NCBI RefSeq assembly: GCF_014779555.2
Contig: NZ_CP094357.1
Location: forward strand, 1,550,001 to 1,614,000
DNA length: 64,000 nt
DNA from: Lysobacter capsici
GTDB taxonomy: Bacteria > Pseudomonadota > Gammaproteobacteria > Xanthomonadales > Xanthomonadaceae
Direction: 5' to 3'
The notes beneath the pieces are model-generated. The model was not told the origin of the DNA, did not search any database, and was given only the letters and a program-made list of their open reading frames with translations. The position numbers were made by a program, and so were the translations under genes. Positions 61,967 through 64,000 of this stretch are shown one piece after another. Position 1 is the stretch's first letter; each line of letters begins with the position of its first letter.

Positions 61967-63394
61967 ATGAATCCCAAAAGCTATTTCGTTTCCCTGTCCC
62001 CGGCCGCGCGGGTGAGCCTGATCGTCGGCGTGCTGGCGATCGTGGCGCTGACCGCCGGCATGCTGTGGTGGCTGATGGCGCCGCGCCAGCAACTGCTGTT
62101 CGGCAAGCTGCGCGAAGCCGACACCGCCGAGATCGTGCAGTCGCTCAACGAGTGGAAGGTCCCGCATCAGATCATCGACGGCGGCACCGGCATCACCGTC
62201 GCCGCCGACAGCGTGTACGAAACCCGCATGCGCCTGCTGTCGGCCGGCGTGCCGCGCGGCGGCCATGTCGGTTTCGAGCTGTTCGACGATGCCGATTTCG
62301 GCGTCACCGAGTTCGCCCAGCGGGTCAATTACCAGCGCGCGCTGCAGGGCGAGATCGAACGCACCGTGGCTTCGCTGCCGGGCGTGCAGACCGCGCGCGT
62401 GCATCTGACCATCCGTCGTCCGGGCATGTTCGTCGGCGATCGCGAAAGCTCCAAGGCCTCGGTCGCGGTGGCGATGAATCCCGGCGAGACCCTGGCGCGA
62501 CCGCAGGTGCAGGGCATCCGCAGCCTGGTCGCCTCGGCGGTGGAAGGGCTGGCCGTGGCCGACGTGTCGGTGCTCGATTCCAACGGCACCTTGCTGGCCG
62601 GCGGCGCCGACGGCGGGCGCGGCGCGATCGCGCTGGACGAACGCTCCGACGAGGAAGCGCGGCTGGAAGACCGCATCCGTCTGCGCGTGGTCGAACTGCT
62701 CGGCCAGGTGCTCAACAACGAGGAGTTCAAGGTCTCGGTCGATGCGAGCCTGAACTTCGACGCGGTGCGCGAGGTCAGCGAGCGTCCGATCGCGCAGGGC
62801 GACGACGGCAACGGCCTGCTCGCGCGCAAGCGGATCAATTCCAGCCAGGCGCCCGACGCCGCCGGCCGCAGTCAGAGCCAGGAAGAATCCGAGTACGTGC
62901 ACGGCATGTCGCGCGAGGAGATTTCGCGCGCGCCGGGCCGGGTCGAGCGTTTGTCTGTCGCGGTGATCCTGCCGCAGCACCTGGACGAGCAGGAGGTCGC
63001 GCGGATCCATTCGCTGATCTCGGCCGCGGCCGGCATCGACACCAATCGCGGCGACCGCCTGGAAGTCTCGCGCCTGCCGAGCGGCAAGGTCCGCGCGACG
63101 CCGCCCGCAGTGGCCGCGTTGACCGCGCCGCAACCCGCCGATCGCGTCGCGCTCGCCGCGCCGCACGGCAATCTGATCGCCAACCGCTCGTTGCAACTGC
63201 AGCCGTGGATGCCGTGGGCGCTGGCCGGCGCGGTCGGCCTGCTGCTCGGCGCGATCTTCGCCTTCGCCGCGCAGCGCAAGCCGCGCAAGCTCAGCGCCGA
63301 AGAACGCGAAGCGGTGCTGGCCAAGCTGCGCGGCTGGCTGTCGGAAGGGCAGATGCCGGTCGAGCATCGCATCGTCGCGAGCAAAACCCCATGA
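61967..63394 (+). CDS. fliF: MS-ring protein FliF, shortened
   Basis: A 475-aa inner-membrane ring protein, against about 550 aa in typical FliF. It has an N-terminal membrane helix (VSLIVGVLAIVALTAGMLWW), ring-building motifs (VGFELFDDADFGVTEFAQRV, NYQRALQGEIERTVASLPGV, ARVHLTIRRPGMFVGDRESS), a second helix near 415-434 (PWALAGAVGLLLGAIFAFAA), and a cytoplasmic tail of about 38 residues. The tail, which in FliF binds FliG, is short (EEREAVLAKLRGWLSEGQMP). Its stop overlaps the start of the next gene (ATGA). Confidence 0.93.
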   Translation: MNPKSYFVSLSPAARVSLIVGVLAIVALTAGMLWWLMAPRQQLLFGKLREADTAEIVQSLNEWKVPHQIIDGGTGITVAADSVYETRMRLLSAGVPRGGHVGFELFDDADFGVTEFAQRVNYQRALQGEIERTVASLPGVQTARVHLTIRRPGMFVGDRESSKASVAVAMNPGETLARPQVQGIRSLVASAVEGLAVADVSVLDSNGTLLAGGADGGRGAIALDERSDEEARLEDRIRLRVVELLGQVLNNEEFKVSVDASLNFDAVREVSERPIAQGDDGNGLLARKRINSSQAPDAAGRSQSQEESEYVHGMSREEISRAPGRVERLSVAVILPQHLDEQEVARIHSLISAAAGIDTNRGDRLEVSRLPSGKVRATPPAVAALTAPQPADRVALAAPHGNLIANRSLQLQPWMPWALAGAVGLLLGAIFAFAAQRKPRKLSAEEREAVLAKLRGWLSEGQMPVEHRIVASKTP

Positions 63395-63867
63395 GCACCC
63401 TGGGCGAACGCAAGAGCGCGCTGTTGCTGCTGAGCCTGGGCGCGTCCGACCAGCGCCAGCTGCTGGCGCGGTTGCCGGCGGCGTCGGCGCGCACCATCCG
63501 CGCGCTGATGCACGACCTGCGTCGCAGCCAGCTGCCGGCGGCGGAACTCGTCGACGCCTTGCTCGGCGACGAGATGCGCGGCCTGACCGCGCGCACCTCG
63601 CTGGACGTCGATCAACTGGTCGCGTTGTCGACCACCTTGCCGCATGCCTGGTTCGCGCGGGTGCTGTCGGTGTGGACCGGGGTCGATCGCAATTTCTGCC
63701 TGGCCTTGCTCGATAATCGGGTCGCCGCGTCGGTGCGCGAGGAACTCGATCGCATCGGCCGGATGCCGCCGAAGCTGGCCGATGCCCTGCGCGCCGAATC
63801 GCTGCAACTAGTGTCCGAAGCGATGGCCGTGCCCGTCGCCGCGTCGCCGGCCAGGGGGCGCGTGTGA
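63391..63867 (+). CDS. fliG: Minimal FliG-like protein lacking the torque domain
   Basis: A 158-aa protein in the fliG position. The start (GERKSALLLLSLGASDQRQL) resembles the FliG N-terminal KAAILLLSLG region, followed by helices ending VREELDRIGRMPPKLADALR that resemble the FliG EEL..G..kl.d segment. Typical FliG has about 330 aa. The C-terminal domain with the charged torque helix is not evident and the protein stops at VAASPARGRV, overlapping the next start codon. It may still link the FliF ring to a sorting platform. The FliG identity is from position plus weak similarity; a divergent unrelated adaptor is possible. Confidence 0.65.
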   Translation: MSTLGERKSALLLLSLGASDQRQLLARLPAASARTIRALMHDLRRSQLPAAELVDALLGDEMRGLTARTSLDVDQLVALSTTLPHAWFARVLSVWTGVDRNFCLALLDNRVAASVREELDRIGRMPPKLADALRAESLQLVSEAMAVPVAASPARGRV

Positions 63868-64000
63868 TGGAGCGCATTCCCGCCAGCCACGGGCGCATCG
63901 TCGACTTGTCGACCTTGTTGCAGCCGGCCGCGGCGCCGAACACGGCGCCGTCGCAGCCGCGCCCGGATCCGGCCGCCGAACTCGAACGCGAACGCAAGGC
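63867..64000 (+). CDS. fliH: FliH-like protein, start only (runs off the window)
   Basis: ATG 63867 overlaps the preceding stop (TGATG) and opens a frame to the window end: MERIPASHGRIVDLSTLLQP, then a Pro/Ala-rich stretch and the beginning of a charged helix (AAELERERKA). A Pro-rich start followed by a long charged helix, directly after a fliG position, fits FliH, the regulator of the FliI ATPase. Only 44 codons are visible, so the call rests mostly on gene order. Confidence 0.5.
   Translation, partial: MERIPASHGRIVDLSTLLQPAAAPNTAPSQPRPDPAAELERERK

Overview
The window is about 64 kb of GC-rich chromosome from a gammaproteobacterium of the Xanthomonadaceae/Lysobacteraceae, most likely a Lysobacter. 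The reasons are a fused aspartokinase/diaminopimelate decarboxylase, the murL-murD2 pair that replaces glutamate racemase in this family, several REP families, an XAC0095-like small gene, and a flagellar-type export cluster with reduced parts. The species call is inference; no rRNA or tRNA gene was seen.

Region 1 (1-11.3 kb) is mostly core metabolism: a 5'-truncated class II aldolase, a BASS-family transporter, a PhzF-like isomerase (minus), then the run aspartokinase/DAP decarboxylase - murL - murD2 that feeds peptidoglycan stem-peptide synthesis, a secreted dienelactone-hydrolase-like protein, a cluster of REP repeats, and ispB (minus) with its own promoter and terminator. A pair of inverted REP elements lies inside murL and is translated in frame.

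Region 2 (11.3-29.5 kb) holds a two-gene surface system. A 4,442-aa exported protein consists mainly of 14 DUF11 repeats of exactly 360 nt and 16 Ig-like repeats of exactly 297 nt, with OmpA-like peptidoglycan-binding modules at its C-terminus. It is followed 10 nt later by a 1,266-aa outer-membrane beta-barrel protein and a strong terminator. A near-consensus sigma-54 promoter sits about 600 nt upstream of the giant gene, with a dyad at a typical enhancer distance.

Region 3 (29.5-50 kb) is an accessory competition locus read on the minus strand: a 4,883-aa RHS/YD-repeat polymorphic toxin with inserted cadherin-like domains, a LysM-like module and an AT-richer C-terminal tip; its immunity gene one base downstream; and a scatter of further small immunity-like genes (one SMI1/KNR4). 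These are interrupted by REP elements, a RAYT transposase with two decayed partial copies, and a tandem duplication with one broken copy.

Region 4 (50-64 kb) is a flagellar-type III export and basal-body operon: three leading genes (two of them TPR proteins), then fliQ, fliR, flhB, flhA, flgF, flgG, flgA, flgH, flgI, flgB, flgC, fliE, fliF, a FliG-like gene and the start of a fliH-like gene. No hook, filament, cap or motor gene is present. FliF is shortened, the FliG-like protein is about half length without a torque domain, and FlgH lacks a lipobox. This suggests an envelope-spanning secretion conduit rather than a rotating flagellum. I recall published reports of such a flagellar secretion system in non-flagellated Lysobacter, which I could not check here.
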